In this document: positions 45,374 to 56,143 of the stretch, piece by piece
Layout: each line of letters begins with the position of its first letter
Position numbering within the stretch: position 1 is the stretch's first letter
Assembly (NCBI RefSeq): GCF_001613065.1
Contig: NZ_BDBQ01000029.1
Location: 1-64,000 of the forward strand
From: Nocardia miyunensis NBRC 108239
GTDB lineage: Bacteria > Actinomycetota > Actinomycetes > Mycobacteriales > Mycobacteriaceae
Reading direction: 5' to 3'
Length of the DNA stretch: 64,000 nt
The notes under the pieces: model-generated
Told to the model about the DNA's origin: nothing
What the model saw: the letters and a program-made list of their open reading frames with translations, nothing else
The model's database searches: none
Made by a program: the position numbers and the translations under genes

Positions 45374-46297
45374 ATGAACGCGGCACGACCGCTTGCCCTC
45401 GGCGTCACCGGGCTGACTGTGAAATTCGACGGCGTCACGGTCTTGCGCGAGGTGAGTTTCTCGGTGCCCGCCGGGACGACCGCGGCCCTGGTCGGACCGT
45501 CCGGGGCCGGGAAGTCGCTGGTCACGCAGGTTCTACTGGGTCAGCTGAAGCCCTCGTCCGGAACCGCGTCGGTCGGCGGCCCCGGCTCCGGCGTGCGCGG
45601 GAACCGGCCGGTGGGCGCGATGTTGCAGCCGCACGGGCTGCAGCCGGGGCGGACCGTGCGCGGGCAGCTGCTCGTCTACGCCGCGGCCGCGGGCGTCCCC
45701 GACGCCGAGGTGGACGGAATTCTTGCCCTGACCCGCCTGGATTCGGTAGCCGGAAGCAAGATACAGAAACTGCCGCCGAATATGACCACGCGGCTGGCGT
45801 TGGCGATCGCGCTGCTGGGCGATCCGCCGCTGTTGATCCTCGACGATCCGCTCACCGGACTCGACGGCCCCGAACGGGCCTGGCTGCTCGACCGCCTGCG
45901 GGGGCACGCCCGCCGCGGCGGCACCACGCTGCTGACCTCGCAGAGTCTGTCCGCCGTGCTGGCGGTCGCGGACAATCTGGTCGTGCTCAGCGCCGGTTCG
46001 GTGGTGTATCAAGGCAGTCCGCGCTCGCTGCGGCGCAGCCATCCCGACCGCCTCGTGGTCGCGGCTTCGAGCCCGATCGCGCTGGCCACGATGCTGGCCG
46101 CGGACGGCTTCACCGATGCGGTCATGCGTTCGGACGGGCGGCTGGCGATCGCCGAGGCCGGACGCGCCGAGATCGAGGCCGCCGCCGGTCGCGCCCGAGT
46201 GCGCCTGACCGAGATGATCCCCGAGCCCGTACATCCGGACCGGGTGCTGACCGCTCTGACCAGGACCGCGCCGACACCGTACGGGATGCCGCAATGA
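45374..46297 (+). CDS. ABC-type ATPase with degenerate signature and Walker B
   Basis: 307 residues. Walker A GPSGAGKS is at 41-48. The signature, normally LSGGQ, reads LPPNM (133-137). Walker B is LLILDDP with Asp158 where the catalytic Glu should be. The D-loop is GLDG. ATP binding is thus likely but hydrolysis may be slow or absent. A C-terminal extension of about 90 residues (VVAASSPIALATMLAADGF) is typical of ABC-2-type ATPases. The permease gene overlaps its stop (ATGA). AGGAG sits six bases before the ATG. Confidence 0.85.
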   Translation: MNAARPLALGVTGLTVKFDGVTVLREVSFSVPAGTTAALVGPSGAGKSLVTQVLLGQLKPSSGTASVGGPGSGVRGNRPVGAMLQPHGLQPGRTVRGQLLVYAAAAGVPDAEVDGILALTRLDSVAGSKIQKLPPNMTTRLALAIALLGDPPLLILDDPLTGLDGPERAWLLDRLRGHARRGGTTLLTSQSLSAVLAVADNLVVLSAGSVVYQGSPRSLRRSHPDRLVVAASSPIALATMLAADGFTDAVMRSDGRLAIAEAGRAEIEAAAGRARVRLTEMIPEPVHPDRVLTALTRTAPTPYGMPQ

Positions 46298-47112
46298 ACC
46301 TGACCATGCCCACGCTGCCGAAACTGCCGTCCCTGTCGCAGATTCCGCTCCCCGTGCGCCGGGCCGCGTACTCGGAGATCCGCCGGGTGACCACCCAGCG
46401 TTCGGGGTGGCTGCTCCCGGCGTTCTGCGCGGCGATCGGCCTGGTCACCGGCCTGGTGAGCGCGGGAACCGGTAGCGCACCGCAGGACGGCGGGCAGATC
46501 GCCACCGGAACCGTCACGGTCGGGCTGTATCTGGCCGTCCTGGTGGCGGTCGTTGCCGCGGCGGTGAGCGGCGCGTCGGCGACCGGTGCGGAATACCGTT
46601 ACGAGAGCATGCCGCTGACGGCGCTGTTCGTCCCCGACCGCGATCTGCGGTTCGGCGCGAAACTCGGTGTGGCGGCGTTGTATTCGCTGGCGCTCGGACT
46701 CGCCGCCGAAATCGGCGCGGGCATCGGGCTGGCGATACTGGGGCACTCGGAGGTCCAGTTCGGCCTGCGCCTGACCGGAGTTCTGCTGGGCGGTCTGCTC
46801 GCGGCCGTCTGCTGGGGAGTGATCGGCGCGAGTCTGGGGCTGCTGCTGCGCTCCACGGGACTCGCCGTGACCGCGATGCTCGGCTGGTGCCTGGTCGCCG
46901 AACCGCTGCTGTGGCTGATCGTCCGCGGTATCGGGATCCCCGGCATCGCGGTTCTGCTCCCCGACTCGGCCACCATCGGCACGGCCGCCGTCGGCTCCTT
47001 CTCGCACAGCTCGTTCCTGTCTCCCGGCGCCGTCTCCGCCGTCGTGCTGATCATCTGGACCGCCGCCGGCGGCGCGCTGTCCTGGTGGAAGCTGCGCGAG
47101 CGCGACATGTAG
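46294..47112 (+). CDS. ABC-2-type transporter permease
   Basis: 272 residues with about six hydrophobic segments: WLLPAFCAAIGLVTGLVS, VTVGLYLAVLVAVVAAAVSGAS, LYSLALGLAAEIGAGIGLAIL, LTGVLLGGLLAAVCWGVIGAS, AMLGWCLVAEPLLWLIV and AVSAVVLIIWTAAGGALSW. A polar N-terminus precedes them. The layout matches ABC-2 permeases that use a single ATPase partner, here the gene at 45374, to which it is translationally coupled. The exported substrate is unknown. Confidence 0.85.
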   Translation: MNLTMPTLPKLPSLSQIPLPVRRAAYSEIRRVTTQRSGWLLPAFCAAIGLVTGLVSAGTGSAPQDGGQIATGTVTVGLYLAVLVAVVAAAVSGASATGAEYRYESMPLTALFVPDRDLRFGAKLGVAALYSLALGLAAEIGAGIGLAILGHSEVQFGLRLTGVLLGGLLAAVCWGVIGASLGLLLRSTGLAVTAMLGWCLVAEPLLWLIVRGIGIPGIAVLLPDSATIGTAAVGSFSHSSFLSPGAVSAVVLIIWTAAGGALSWWKLRERDM

Positions 47113-47189
47113 TCCGCACACAGGCTTCACCGGGGAAGGATTCGCGGGCGGGAGGGGTTGTCGGTTCCGGTCGGTAATGTCGGAGGCCG

Positions 47190-50100
47190 ATGAGGAGCTC
47201 GGTAGAAATGGGGGCGGGTGCGGTGCGGAACGGTGAGATCGGGTGGTTACGCCGGTTGTGGGCGGCGTGTTGGGCGCGGCCGCGGTTGCTGTTCGCGGTA
47301 ATTCTCATATTGGCGTTGGGCGCGGTGGCCGAGGCGGCGGTGCCGGTGGCGGCCAAACAGGCGCTGGACAGCGCCCGGGTCGGCGATATGCGGGCCATCA
47401 CCGGCGTCACGGCGGTTCTGGTGGCGTTGGCGATCGTGCGGTTCGGCACCTCGGTCGGGCGGCGGTGGCTGGCCGGGCGGATGGCGCTGGACGTGCAGCA
47501 CGAGGTGCGGGTATCGCTGCTGACAGCGCTGCACCGCTATGACGGGCGCGGTCAGGACGGGCTGAGCACCGGCCAGGTGGTGTCCCGGTCGATCTCGGAT
47601 CTGCAACTAGTGCAGGGGTTCCTGGCGATGGCGCCGATGTCGGCGATGCAATTGCTGCTCGCCGTGCTGGCCGCGATCGTGATGATCGTGCTGTCGCCAC
47701 CGTTGGCGCTGGTCTCGCTGTTGACCGTGCCGGCACTCATGCTCGTGGTGTATCGCACCCGCCCGCGCCTGCACGCGGCCACCTGGTCGGCCCAGCAGCG
47801 CGCGGCCGATCTGGCGCAGCACGTCGAGGAGACGGTCACCGGTGTGCGGGTGGTCAAGGGGTTCGGGCAGGAGGCCCGGATGGTGGGCGTGCTCGAGGGG
47901 CATGCGCGCCGGTTGTTCGGCGAGCGGATGCGCGCAGCGCGCATCGACTCCCGGTTCGCACCCACCGTGGCGGCGATCCCGCAGATCGGCATGGTCGCGG
48001 TGATCGCGCTCGGCGGCATGCTCGCCCTGCGCGGCTCGATCGGCATCGGCACCTTCCTGGCCTTCGCCGCCTACGTCACCATGCTCGCGGGCAGCACCCG
48101 GGTGGTGGCCAGCGTCGTCGTGATGGCGCAGCTCACCCGCGCCGCCGCCGAACGGGTCTTCGCCGTGATCGACGACGCGCCCGACACCGTCGACGAGCCC
48201 GAGCCGCGGCCACTGCCCGAAGGACCGCTGGGGATCGAGATCGATTCCCTCACTTTCGGATTCGAGCCCGACCGCCCGGTGCTGCACGATTTCGACCTGA
48301 CGGTGCGTCCAGGCGAGACCGTCGCGATCATCGGGCCCGCCGGTTCGGGAAAATCCACCCTGGCCATGCTGCTGCCGCGCTTCTATCACCCCGATGGCGG
48401 ACATATCGTCCTGCACGGCACGAACGGCGGGGCCGATGTGGAGCATCTGCGAGCCGCCGACCTGCGCGCGGCGATCGGCGTCGTCTTCGACGAACCGTTC
48501 CTGTACTCCGACACCGTCGCGGCCAATATCGGACTCGGACGTCCCAGGGCGACCGCCGAGGAGATCCGGCGCGCCGCCGAACGGGCCGCGGCGCACGAGT
48601 TCATCACAGCCCTGCCCGAGGGCTACGACACCGTCGTCGGCGAGCGAGGCCTGACCCTGTCCGGTGGTCAACGTCAGCGTCTGGCCCTGGCCCGCGCCCT
48701 GCTGGCCGACCCGCGCATCCTGGTCCTCGACGACGCGACCTCAGCCGTCGACGCCGTCACCGAGGCGGCCATCTTCGACGGCCTCGCCGACGACACCGGC
48801 CGCACCACCGTCATCCTGGCCCACCGCGAATCCACCCTCGCCCACGCAGACCGCGTCATCCGCCTACCGGCACCGGCCCGCCACGAGATCCCGGACCTCT
48901 GGTCGAATCCGGACGAGATAGCCACTGCTGCAACAGCTTCCGGAGCAAGCACCGACCCGACCGCGCACTCGGCCGACGCATTCCCGGGCACCGCACGACA
49001 GCTCCCGCCACGCAACGACTCCGACGTGAGCCAACCGCGAAAGCTGCCGGCGCCAACCGAATACACCGCAGATCAGCCGGGGCAACCTGCGCGGGCCGGC
49101 GAATCCGCGGTGGGCTGGTCGCAAGAGACCGGCGTCGCCGCTGTCGATGTGCCGCCGGAGCTGCGGGAGTCGCTCGCGCGGTTGCCCGCGGCCGATGAGC
49201 CGCCGAGCATCGACCCGGGTGAACACGAACGTCCCGACCCGAATTTCCGGTTGCTGGGACTGTTGCGGCCCGTGCGGTGGCTGTTGGCGGCCGTGGTGAC
49301 GCTGCTGGCCCTGGATGGCGCCATCGGCGTCGCCTTCCCGATGCTGACCCGCTACGCGCTGGACCACGGGGTGGCCGCGCACAGCGGTGCCGCACTGGTG
49401 GCCGCGGCGCTGGGTGCGCTGGTTCTCGCCCTGCTGAGCTGGCTGGACGAGGCCGTGGGCACGATGCTCTCCGCCCGCGGCGGCGAGCGGATCCTCTACG
49501 GACTGCGCATCCGCAGCTATGCGCATCTGCAGCGACTCGGGCTCGACTTCTACGAACGCGAACTGTCCGGCCGGATCATGACCAGGATGACCACCGACAT
49601 AGACGCGATGTCGACCTTCCTGCAGACCGGGCTCGGCACCGCGCTGATCGGCATCGCCACCGTCGCCGGAGTCATGGTGGCGCTGGTGATCTGCGATGCC
49701 GGACTCGCGCTGGTGATCTTCGCGGCGCTGCCGCCGCTTGCCATCGCGACGCTGGTGTTCCGGAAGATCTCCGCCTCGGCGTATTCGGCCTCCCGCGAGC
49801 GAGTGGCCACGGTGAACGCGGATTTCCAGGAGAACATCGCCGGATTGCGCACCACCCAGGCGTACCGCTCCGAGCCACACGCCGCGGTGCGATTCACCGA
49901 CTACTCCGACGCCTACCGCAAGACTCGGATGCGAGCGCAGAAGGCGATCGCGGTGTATTTCGGCTTCATCGTCGCCTGGGCCGACCTGGCCCAGGCCGCG
50001 GTGGTCTTCGTCGGCGCCCGTGATATCGCGCACGGCGTGACCACTCCCGGAACGCTGGTCGCCTTCGTGCTGTACCTGAGCCTGCTGATCAACCCGATCG

Positions 50101-51047
50101 TGCAGCTGTCCCAGGTGTTCGACGGCTACCAGCAGGCCCGAGTGGGGCTACGCCGCATCGAAACGCTCTTGCACACACCGTCGTCCATCGCACCCGATCC
50201 GGCCGATCCGGTCCCGGCAGGCACAGGCAGAGCCGCTGATGTGGTATTCGACACGGTGCGCTTCCGATATCCGGGGGCAGCCGCCACCGCCCTGGACGGC
50301 TTGCGCCTGCACATCCCGGCCGGTTCGAGCCTGGCACTGGTCGGCGAGACCGGCGCGGGCAAGTCCACCATCGTCAAACTCCTCGCCCGCCTCTACGACC
50401 TGCCGCCCGAGCAGGCCGCGATACCCGGGCCGACCCACGAGGGCGGCAACGGCGTCGCACAATCCGGCCCCACGGGCGCGATCCTGGTCGACGGCGCGGA
50501 CGTGCGCGACTACCGCCTGGCGGACTTCCGCGCCCGCCTTGGCGTGGTCCCCCAGGAGGCGCACCTGTTCACCGGTGACATCGCCGCCAATATCGCCTTC
50601 GGCAGACCATTCGCGACAACCGCGCAGATCGAGCGGGCCGCGGAAACCGTCGGCGCACTGGACATGATCGCGTCCATGCCACGCGGCATGCGGCAGCCGG
50701 TCGGTGAGGGCGGGCGCGGACTGTCGGCCGGGCAACGGCAGTTGATCGCGCTGGCCCGCGCCGAACTGGTCGACCCGGATCTGCTGCTCCTGGACGAGGC
50801 GACCGCCGTACTGGACCCGGTCAGCGAAGAGAAGGTCCTGGCCGCCAGCGCCGCGATGACCGAGGGACGAACCGCGGTGATCGTCGCGCATCGGCTCGCC
50901 ACCGCGGCGCGGGCCGACCGGATCGCCGTCGTGGCCGACGGCCGGATCACGGAGATCGGCACCCATGCCGAACTCGTCGCGGCGAACGGCATCTACAGCC
51001 GACTATGGGAAGCGGCAGGGGCTGGTGAGGGAATATTCTCGACATAG
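47190..51047 (+). CDS. Double ABC exporter in one polypeptide (TMD-NBD-TMD-NBD), Rv0194-like
   Basis: 1285 residues; ATG 47208 is an alternative start. The first half has six membrane helices, then Walker A GPAGSGKST (382-390), LSGGQ (490-494) and Walker B LVLDD with Asp515 in place of Glu; its Q-loop reads VFDEP instead of VFQxP. A disordered linker (about 580-680) follows. The second half has Walker A GETGAGKST (1052-1060), LSAGQ (1178-1182) and an intact LDEAT with Glu1203. This is the arrangement of asymmetric exporters with one degenerate ATP site. Mycobacterium Rv0194, a multidrug pump, has the same four-domain design. Drug or lipid export is inferred. Confidence 0.92.
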   Translation: MRSSVEMGAGAVRNGEIGWLRRLWAACWARPRLLFAVILILALGAVAEAAVPVAAKQALDSARVGDMRAITGVTAVLVALAIVRFGTSVGRRWLAGRMALDVQHEVRVSLLTALHRYDGRGQDGLSTGQVVSRSISDLQLVQGFLAMAPMSAMQLLLAVLAAIVMIVLSPPLALVSLLTVPALMLVVYRTRPRLHAATWSAQQRAADLAQHVEETVTGVRVVKGFGQEARMVGVLEGHARRLFGERMRAARIDSRFAPTVAAIPQIGMVAVIALGGMLALRGSIGIGTFLAFAAYVTMLAGSTRVVASVVVMAQLTRAAAERVFAVIDDAPDTVDEPEPRPLPEGPLGIEIDSLTFGFEPDRPVLHDFDLTVRPGETVAIIGPAGSGKSTLAMLLPRFYHPDGGHIVLHGTNGGADVEHLRAADLRAAIGVVFDEPFLYSDTVAANIGLGRPRATAEEIRRAAERAAAHEFITALPEGYDTVVGERGLTLSGGQRQRLALARALLADPRILVLDDATSAVDAVTEAAIFDGLADDTGRTTVILAHRESTLAHADRVIRLPAPARHEIPDLWSNPDEIATAATASGASTDPTAHSADAFPGTARQLPPRNDSDVSQPRKLPAPTEYTADQPGQPARAGESAVGWSQETGVAAVDVPPELRESLARLPAADEPPSIDPGEHERPDPNFRLLGLLRPVRWLLAAVVTLLALDGAIGVAFPMLTRYALDHGVAAHSGAALVAAALGALVLALLSWLDEAVGTMLSARGGERILYGLRIRSYAHLQRLGLDFYERELSGRIMTRMTTDIDAMSTFLQTGLGTALIGIATVAGVMVALVICDAGLALVIFAALPPLAIATLVFRKISASAYSASRERVATVNADFQENIAGLRTTQAYRSEPHAAVRFTDYSDAYRKTRMRAQKAIAVYFGFIVAWADLAQAAVVFVGARDIAHGVTTPGTLVAFVLYLSLLINPIVQLSQVFDGYQQARVGLRRIETLLHTPSSIAPDPADPVPAGTGRAADVVFDTVRFRYPGAAATALDGLRLHIPAGSSLALVGETGAGKSTIVKLLARLYDLPPEQAAIPGPTHEGGNGVAQSGPTGAILVDGADVRDYRLADFRARLGVVPQEAHLFTGDIAANIAFGRPFATTAQIERAAETVGALDMIASMPRGMRQPVGEGGRGLSAGQRQLIALARAELVDPDLLLLDEATAVLDPVSEEKVLAASAAMTEGRTAVIVAHRLATAARADRIAVVADGRITEIGTHAELVAANGIYSRLWEAAGAGEGIFST

Positions 51048-51309
51048 GACGGGTCGTCAACTATGAGGTCGGTACGTCCGGCAGATTTCCTGGCAGCGTG
51101 GATTCGCGCCAGCGGGGTGCGGAGGTCGGGACGGGCCCGAAGGAGGCAGCTTGGGTAATCAGGCAGCGACCGGTGGGCACCGCCATGAAGCCTCGGTTCA
51201 GGGCTGGGCCTATCCTCAGAAAGGGCGCATCGGCGCGCATTAGCCGGTACCCGTGCCAGCACGTCACAAACGTCGCAGCGCGAAGAACGAAATGAGGCGA
51301 ACACCTGCT

Positions 51310-54300
51310 GTGAGCAGCTCAACATCCCAGTTCGGACAGAACCAGTGGCTCGTCGACGAGATGTACCAGAAGTACAAGCAAGATCCGTCGTCGGTCGATG
51401 AGAGCTGGCACGAGTTCCTCGCCGACTACACGCCGGAGAGTCCGTCCGACAACGGTGCCAGCAACGCCGGCACCCCGACTGCCGCCGCCACCGCGACCAC
51501 AGCCGCGGCCCCCGCGCCCGCTCCCGCTGCGAACCCGGCCCCCGAGGTCGCACCCTCCCCGGCCGCCGCCCCCGCGGCAGCGCCGAACCCGGTCGCCCCG
51601 AAGGTCGCCGTCGCAACCTCCGCCGCAGCCGCCCCGCCGCAGGCGCGCACCCCGCAGACCACCCCGGCCCCGGCCTCCAACGCCGCCGCCGCGGGCGCAC
51701 CCAAGTCCGCCGAATCGGCCGACGCCTCGCAGGTGCTGCGCGGTCCCGCCGCCGCGATCGTCAAGAACATGTCGGCCTCGCTGACCATCCCGACCGCGAC
51801 CAGCGTGCGCGCCATCCCCGCCAAGCTGATGGTCGACAACCGCCTGGTCATCAACAACCATCTGGCCCGTACCCGCGGCGGCAAGATCTCCTTCACCCAC
51901 CTGCTGGGTTACGCGATCGTGCAGGGCGTCAAGGCGTTCCCGAACATGAACCGGCACTTCGCCGAGGTCGACGGGAAGCCCAATTCGGTCACCCCCGCGC
52001 ACACCAACCTGGGCCTGGCCATCGACCTTCCGGGCAAGAACGGCGCACGCACCCTCGTCGTCGCGGCCATCAAGAACTGCGAGACGATGAACTTCGCGCA
52101 GTTCCACAACGCGTACGAGGACATCGTGCGCCGCGCCCGCGACGGCAAGCTGACCACCGACGACTTCACCGGCGTCACCATCTCGCTGACCAACCCGGGC
52201 ACCATCGGCACCGTGCACTCGGTACCGCGGCTGATGCCGGGCCAGGGCGCGATCATCGGTGCGGGCGCGATGGAGTACCCGGCCGAATTCCAGGGCATGA
52301 GCGATCAGCAGCTCGCCGAGATGGGTATCGGCAAGCTGATGACCCTGACCTCGACCTACGATCACCGCATAATCCAGGGCGCGGAGTCCGGCGACTTCCT
52401 GCGCACCGTGCACAACCTGCTGATCTCCGACGAGTTCTTCGACGAGATCTTCCACGGCATGGGTGTGCCCTACGAGCCGATCCGCTGGCGCAAGGACATC
52501 AAAGAGCGCGGTGTCGACAAGAGCGTGCGCGTCCAGGAGCTGATCTCCGCCTACCGTGCGCGCGGCCACCTGATGGCCGACACCGATCCGCTGCGGCTGG
52601 TCAAGGACAAGTTCCGTAGCCACCCCGACCTGGACGTCACCCAGCACGGGCTGACCCTGTGGGATCTGGACCGCGAATTCAACGTCGCGGGCTTCCACGG
52701 CCAGGAGCGCATGAAGCTGCGCGATGTGCTGTCGGTGCTGCGTGACGCGTACTGCCGCCACGTCGGCGTGGAGTACACCCACATCCTGGAAACCGAACAG
52801 CTGCAATGGATTCAGGACCGGGTCGAGCAGAAGCACGAGAAGCCGACCGTCGCCCAGCAGAAGTACATCCTGTCCCGTCTGAACGCGGCCGAGGCCTTCG
52901 AGACCTTCCTGCAGACCAAGTACGTCGGCCAGAAGCGGTTCTCGCTCGAGGGCGCGGAGTCCACCATCCCGATGATGGACGCGGTCATCGACCAGTGCGC
53001 CGAGCACGGCCTGGACGAAGTCGTCATCGGTATGCCGCACCGCGGCCGCCTGAACGTGCTGGCCAATATCGTCGGCAAGCCGTACTCGCAGATCTTCACC
53101 GAGTTCGAGGGCAATATGAACCCGGCCGCCACGCACGGCTCGGGCGATGTGAAGTACCACCTCGGCGCGCACGGCACCTACATCCAGATGTTCGGCGACA
53201 ACGACATCGAGGTCTCGCTGACGGCCAACCCGTCGCACCTCGAGGCCGTCGACCCGGTGCTCGAGGGTCTGGTCCGCGCCAAGCAGGACCTGCTCACCAA
53301 GGAGGATCTGGTCACCAGGGGCGAGGAGGCGCGCACCTTCTCGGTCGTGCCGCTGATGCTGCACGGTGACGCCGCCTTCGCCGGTCAGGGCGTGGTCGCG
53401 GAGACGCTGAACATGTCGGGCCTGCGCGGTTACCGCGTCGGCGGCACGGTGCACATCGTGGTGAACAACCAGATCGGTTTCACCACCGCGCCGGAGAACA
53501 GCCGTTCCACCGAGTACTCCACCGATATCGCCAAGTCGATCGGCGCGCCGATCTTCCACGTCAACGGCGACGATCCCGAGGCGTGCACCTGGGTCTCCCG
53601 CCTGGCGACCGACTTCCGGGAGAAGTTCCACAAGGACGTGGTCATCGACCTGATCTGCTACCGCCGTCGCGGCCACAACGAGGGCGACGACCCGTCGATG
53701 ACCCAGCCGTACATGTACGACGTCATCGACACCAAGCGCAGCGTCCGCAAGTCCTACACCGAAGCGCTGATCGGTCGTGGCGACATCTCGATGAAGGAGG
53801 CCGAGGACGCACTGCGCGACTTCCAGGGCCAGCTCGAGCGGGTCTTCAACGAGGTGCGGGAACTGGAGAAGTATCCGCCGGAGCCGAGCGAATCGGTCGA
53901 GGAGGAGCAGGTCCCGGGCACCGTCGTCACGGCGGTGGACAAGACCGTGCTGCAGCGCATCGGCGACGCGTTCCTCAACGTTCCCGAGGGCTTCAACGTG
54001 CACCCGCGCGTCAAGCCGGTGCTGGAGCGTCGTCGTGAGATGGCCTACGAGGGCAAGGTCGACTGGGCGTTCGCCGAGTTGCTGGCCTTCGGCACACTGA
54101 TCGACGAGGGTCGCGCGGTGCGCCTGACCGGTCAGGACTCCCGCCGCGGCACCTTCACCCAGCGGCACTCGGTGGTCATAGACCGCAAGACCGGTGCGGA
54201 GTACACCCCGCTGCACAACATCGGCAGTGCGAACCCGGGCTGGTTCGCGGTGCACGACTCCGCGCTGTCGGAGTACGCCGCGGTCGGCTTCGAGTACGGC

Positions 54301-55110
54301 TACTCGCTGGGCAATCCGGACGCACTGGTGCTGTGGGAGGCGCAGTTCGGCGACTTCGTCAACGGCGCGCAGTCGATCATCGACGAGTTCATCTCCTCCG
54401 GTGAGGCCAAGTGGGGCCAGCTGTCCGAGGTCGTGCTGCTGCTGCCGCACGGTCACGAGGGTCAGGGCCCGGACCACACCTCCGGTCGTATCGAGCGGTT
54501 CCTGCAGCTGTGCGCCGAAGGTTCGATGACGGTGGCGGTTCCGTCCACCCCGTCGAACTACTTCCACCTCCTACGCCGGCACGCGCTGGACGGCATCCGC
54601 CGCCCGCTGATCGTCTTCACCCCGAAGTCGATGCTGCGCAACAAGGCCGTGGTTTCCAACGTCGAGGACTTCACCGACAACAAGTTCCGCTCGGTGCTCG
54701 AGGAGCCCACCTACGAGAGCGGCGACGGTGATCGCAGCAAGGTCAAGCGGATCCTGCTGACCAGCGGCAAGCTCTATCACGAGCTGGTCGCGGAGAAGGC
54801 CAAGAAGGGGCGCGACGACGTCGCCATCGTGCGCATCGAGCAGCTGTACCCGATTCCGTCCTACCGGCTCAACGACAAGCTCTCGACCTACCCCAACGCG
54901 ACCGATATCGCGTGGGTGCAGGAGGAGCCGGCCAACCAGGGCGCCTGGCCGTTCTTCGGGCTGAACCTGCCGGAGATCCTGCCGGACCGGTTCACCAAGC
55001 TGCGCCGGATCTCGCGTCGCGCGATGTCGGCCCCGTCCTCGGGTTCGTCCAAGGTGCACGCGGTCGAGCAGGCGGAGATCCTGGCCGAGGCCTTCGCCCC
55101 GACGGCCTGA
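51310..55110 (+). CDS. kgd: Multifunctional 2-oxoglutarate dehydrogenase/decarboxylase Kgd (E2-E1 fusion)
   Basis: 1266 residues from GTG 51310; ATG 51292 would add six residues and neither has a strong ribosome-binding site. The order is an E1 N-terminal segment ([20 protein letters not shown]), a Pro/Ala-rich linker (residues 40-137), an E2 acyltransferase domain with active-site His352 ([15 protein letters not shown]) and no lipoyl domain. The thiamin-diphosphate-dependent E1 follows ([35 protein letters not shown]). This is the mycobacterial/corynebacterial OdhA/Kgd design, which oxidatively decarboxylates 2-oxoglutarate in the TCA cycle together with AceF and Lpd. FHA protein GarA/OdhI usually inhibits it. 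Confidence 0.96.
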   Translation: MSSSTSQFGQNQWLVDEMYQKYKQDPSSVDESWHEFLADYTPESPSDNGASNAGTPTAAATATTAAAPAPAPAANPAPEVAPSPAAAPAAAPNPVAPKVAVATSAAAAPPQARTPQTTPAPASNAAAAGAPKSAESADASQVLRGPAAAIVKNMSASLTIPTATSVRAIPAKLMVDNRLVINNHLARTRGGKISFTHLLGYAIVQGVKAFPNMNRHFAEVDGKPNSVTPAHTNLGLAIDLPGKNGARTLVVAAIKNCETMNFAQFHNAYEDIVRRARDGKLTTDDFTGVTISLTNPGTIGTVHSVPRLMPGQGAIIGAGAMEYPAEFQGMSDQQLAEMGIGKLMTLTSTYDHRIIQGAESGDFLRTVHNLLISDEFFDEIFHGMGVPYEPIRWRKDIKERGVDKSVRVQELISAYRARGHLMADTDPLRLVKDKFRSHPDLDVTQHGLTLWDLDREFNVAGFHGQERMKLRDVLSVLRDAYCRHVGVEYTHILETEQLQWIQDRVEQKHEKPTVAQQKYILSRLNAAEAFETFLQTKYVGQKRFSLEGAESTIPMMDAVIDQCAEHGLDEVVIGMPHRGRLNVLANIVGKPYSQIFTEFEGNMNPAATHGSGDVKYHLGAHGTYIQMFGDNDIEVSLTANPSHLEAVDPVLEGLVRAKQDLLTKEDLVTRGEEARTFSVVPLMLHGDAAFAGQGVVAETLNMSGLRGYRVGGTVHIVVNNQIGFTTAPENSRSTEYSTDIAKSIGAPIFHVNGDDPEACTWVSRLATDFREKFHKDVVIDLICYRRRGHNEGDDPSMTQPYMYDVIDTKRSVRKSYTEALIGRGDISMKEAEDALRDFQGQLERVFNEVRELEKYPPEPSESVEEEQVPGTVVTAVDKTVLQRIGDAFLNVPEGFNVHPRVKPVLERRREMAYEGKVDWAFAELLAFGTLIDEGRAVRLTGQDSRRGTFTQRHSVVIDRKTGAEYTPLHNIGSANPGWFAVHDSALSEYAAVGFEYGYSLGNPDALVLWEAQFGDFVNGAQSIIDEFISSGEAKWGQLSEVVLLLPHGHEGQGPDHTSGRIERFLQLCAEGSMTVAVPSTPSNYFHLLRRHALDGIRRPLIVFTPKSMLRNKAVVSNVEDFTDNKFRSVLEEPTYESGDGDRSKVKRILLTSGKLYHELVAEKAKKGRDDVAIVRIEQLYPIPSYRLNDKLSTYPNATDIAWVQEEPANQGAWPFFGLNLPEILPDRFTKLRRISRRAMSAPSSGSSKVHAVEQAEILAEAFAPTA

Positions 55111-55148
55111 CCGAATGCCTTAGGGCTCACCCGAATACGGTCCGCCGC

Positions 55149-55195
55149 AGCGCCGGGCCGGAATCGCTCCCTCCGAGCGGCTCCGGCCCGGCGCT
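55149..55195 (+). terminator. Strong hairpin after kgd
   Basis: AGCGCCGGGCCGGA (55149-55162) pairs perfectly with TCCGGCCCGGCGCT (55182-55195); an inner CGCTC/GAGCG stem closes the loop. It starts 38 bases after the kgd stop. No T-run follows. Confidence 0.7.
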
Positions 55196-55284
55196 GTCGC
55201 GTGCGGCGAATGCGAGCCGCTCGCCGGAAGACGATCGGACTGTGACGGCGATCATTTCCCTTGTCTGCCCCTCTCCCGCGTCGT

Positions 55285-55302
55285 ATATTCGGCGTGGAAT
55301 AT
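55285..55302. promoter_or_regulatory. Palindrome upstream of the PadR gene
   Basis: ATATTC (55285-55290) and GAATAT (55297-55302) are a perfect six-base inverted repeat with six bases between, in an AT-rich patch 63 bases before the PadR start. It is a candidate operator for PadR autoregulation. Confidence 0.45.
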
Positions 55303-55364
55303 TCGATGCGGAAGATGTCGTAGGTCTCCAATAGAGTCCCGATCGACGAATAGGAGTGATCACG

Positions 55365-56057
55365 ATGACCAAGCAGCCGGGTACCACGTTGACGCCATTG
55401 GCGCTCGCGGTGCTCGCGCTGCTCGAGGAGCGGCCGATGCATCCGTACGAGATGTATCAACTGCTCATACAGCGCCGCGAGGACTACCTGGTCAAGGTCC
55501 GTCCGGGCTCGCTCTATCACACGATCACCCGCCTGGCCGAGCAGGACCTGGTACACGCCGAGGGCATCGACCGGGCCGGTAACCGGCCCGAGCGCACCAT
55601 CTACCGGATCAATCCCGCCGGTAGAAGGGCCCTGCGCATCCGGATCACCGACATCATCCGTCAACCCGTCCGCGAGTATCCGATCTTCCCGCTGGCCGTC
55701 TCCGAGGCGCACAACTTGCCCGCGGAACAGGTGATCGAGCTGATCACCGAGCGCATCGGCCGACTGAACAACGACATCGCCGAACTCGACGCCCTCATGA
55801 AGTGGCTCCCCGCGAATCGGGTACCGCGCCGCTATTGGATGGTGATCGAATACATCCGGGGGCAGACCCATGCCGAGATCACCTGGCTACACCGCATCAC
55901 CACCGAACTACGGGACGGCACGCTCGAGTGGGAGCAGTTCACCCCCGACGGCGAACGAATCGATACCGAGGATCCAGGTCCCGACTGGGGCGCGACCGTC
56001 ACCGACGACATGCTCGCCCAACTGCGGGAGGGCGGTGTACTCCCTGCCGACCAATGA
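55365..56057 (+). CDS. PadR family regulator
   Basis: 230 residues from ATG 55365, with AGGAG eight bases upstream. The winged-helix PadR domain is clear: TPLALAVLALLEERPMHPYEMYQLL and KVRPGSLYHTITRLAEQDLVHAEG, then the wing with RTIYRINPAGRRAL. A long helical C-terminal domain with conserved Trp residues follows (WLHRITTELRDGTLEWEQF), as in PadR proteins that bind drugs. It lies 86 bases upstream of the MFS pump gene on the same strand, a common regulator/efflux arrangement; ligand-induced derepression of the pump is inferred. Confidence 0.93.
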   Translation: MTKQPGTTLTPLALAVLALLEERPMHPYEMYQLLIQRREDYLVKVRPGSLYHTITRLAEQDLVHAEGIDRAGNRPERTIYRINPAGRRALRIRITDIIRQPVREYPIFPLAVSEAHNLPAEQVIELITERIGRLNNDIAELDALMKWLPANRVPRRYWMVIEYIRGQTHAEITWLHRITTELRDGTLEWEQFTPDGERIDTEDPGPDWGATVTDDMLAQLREGGVLPADQ

Positions 56058-56143
56058 GCCGCATCTCCCGCGATGTGCGCGATCCACCCGACGCCATACC
56101 GGTCGTTCACCCCGATCGATACCTGCTGGATAGGAATACGAGC

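Noticed and set aside
51319..54567. A very long open frame on the minus strand opposite kgd
   Set aside because: It mirrors the codon structure of kgd, as expected in very GC-rich genes. The translation is Arg/Gly/His/Val-rich with no recognisable domain.
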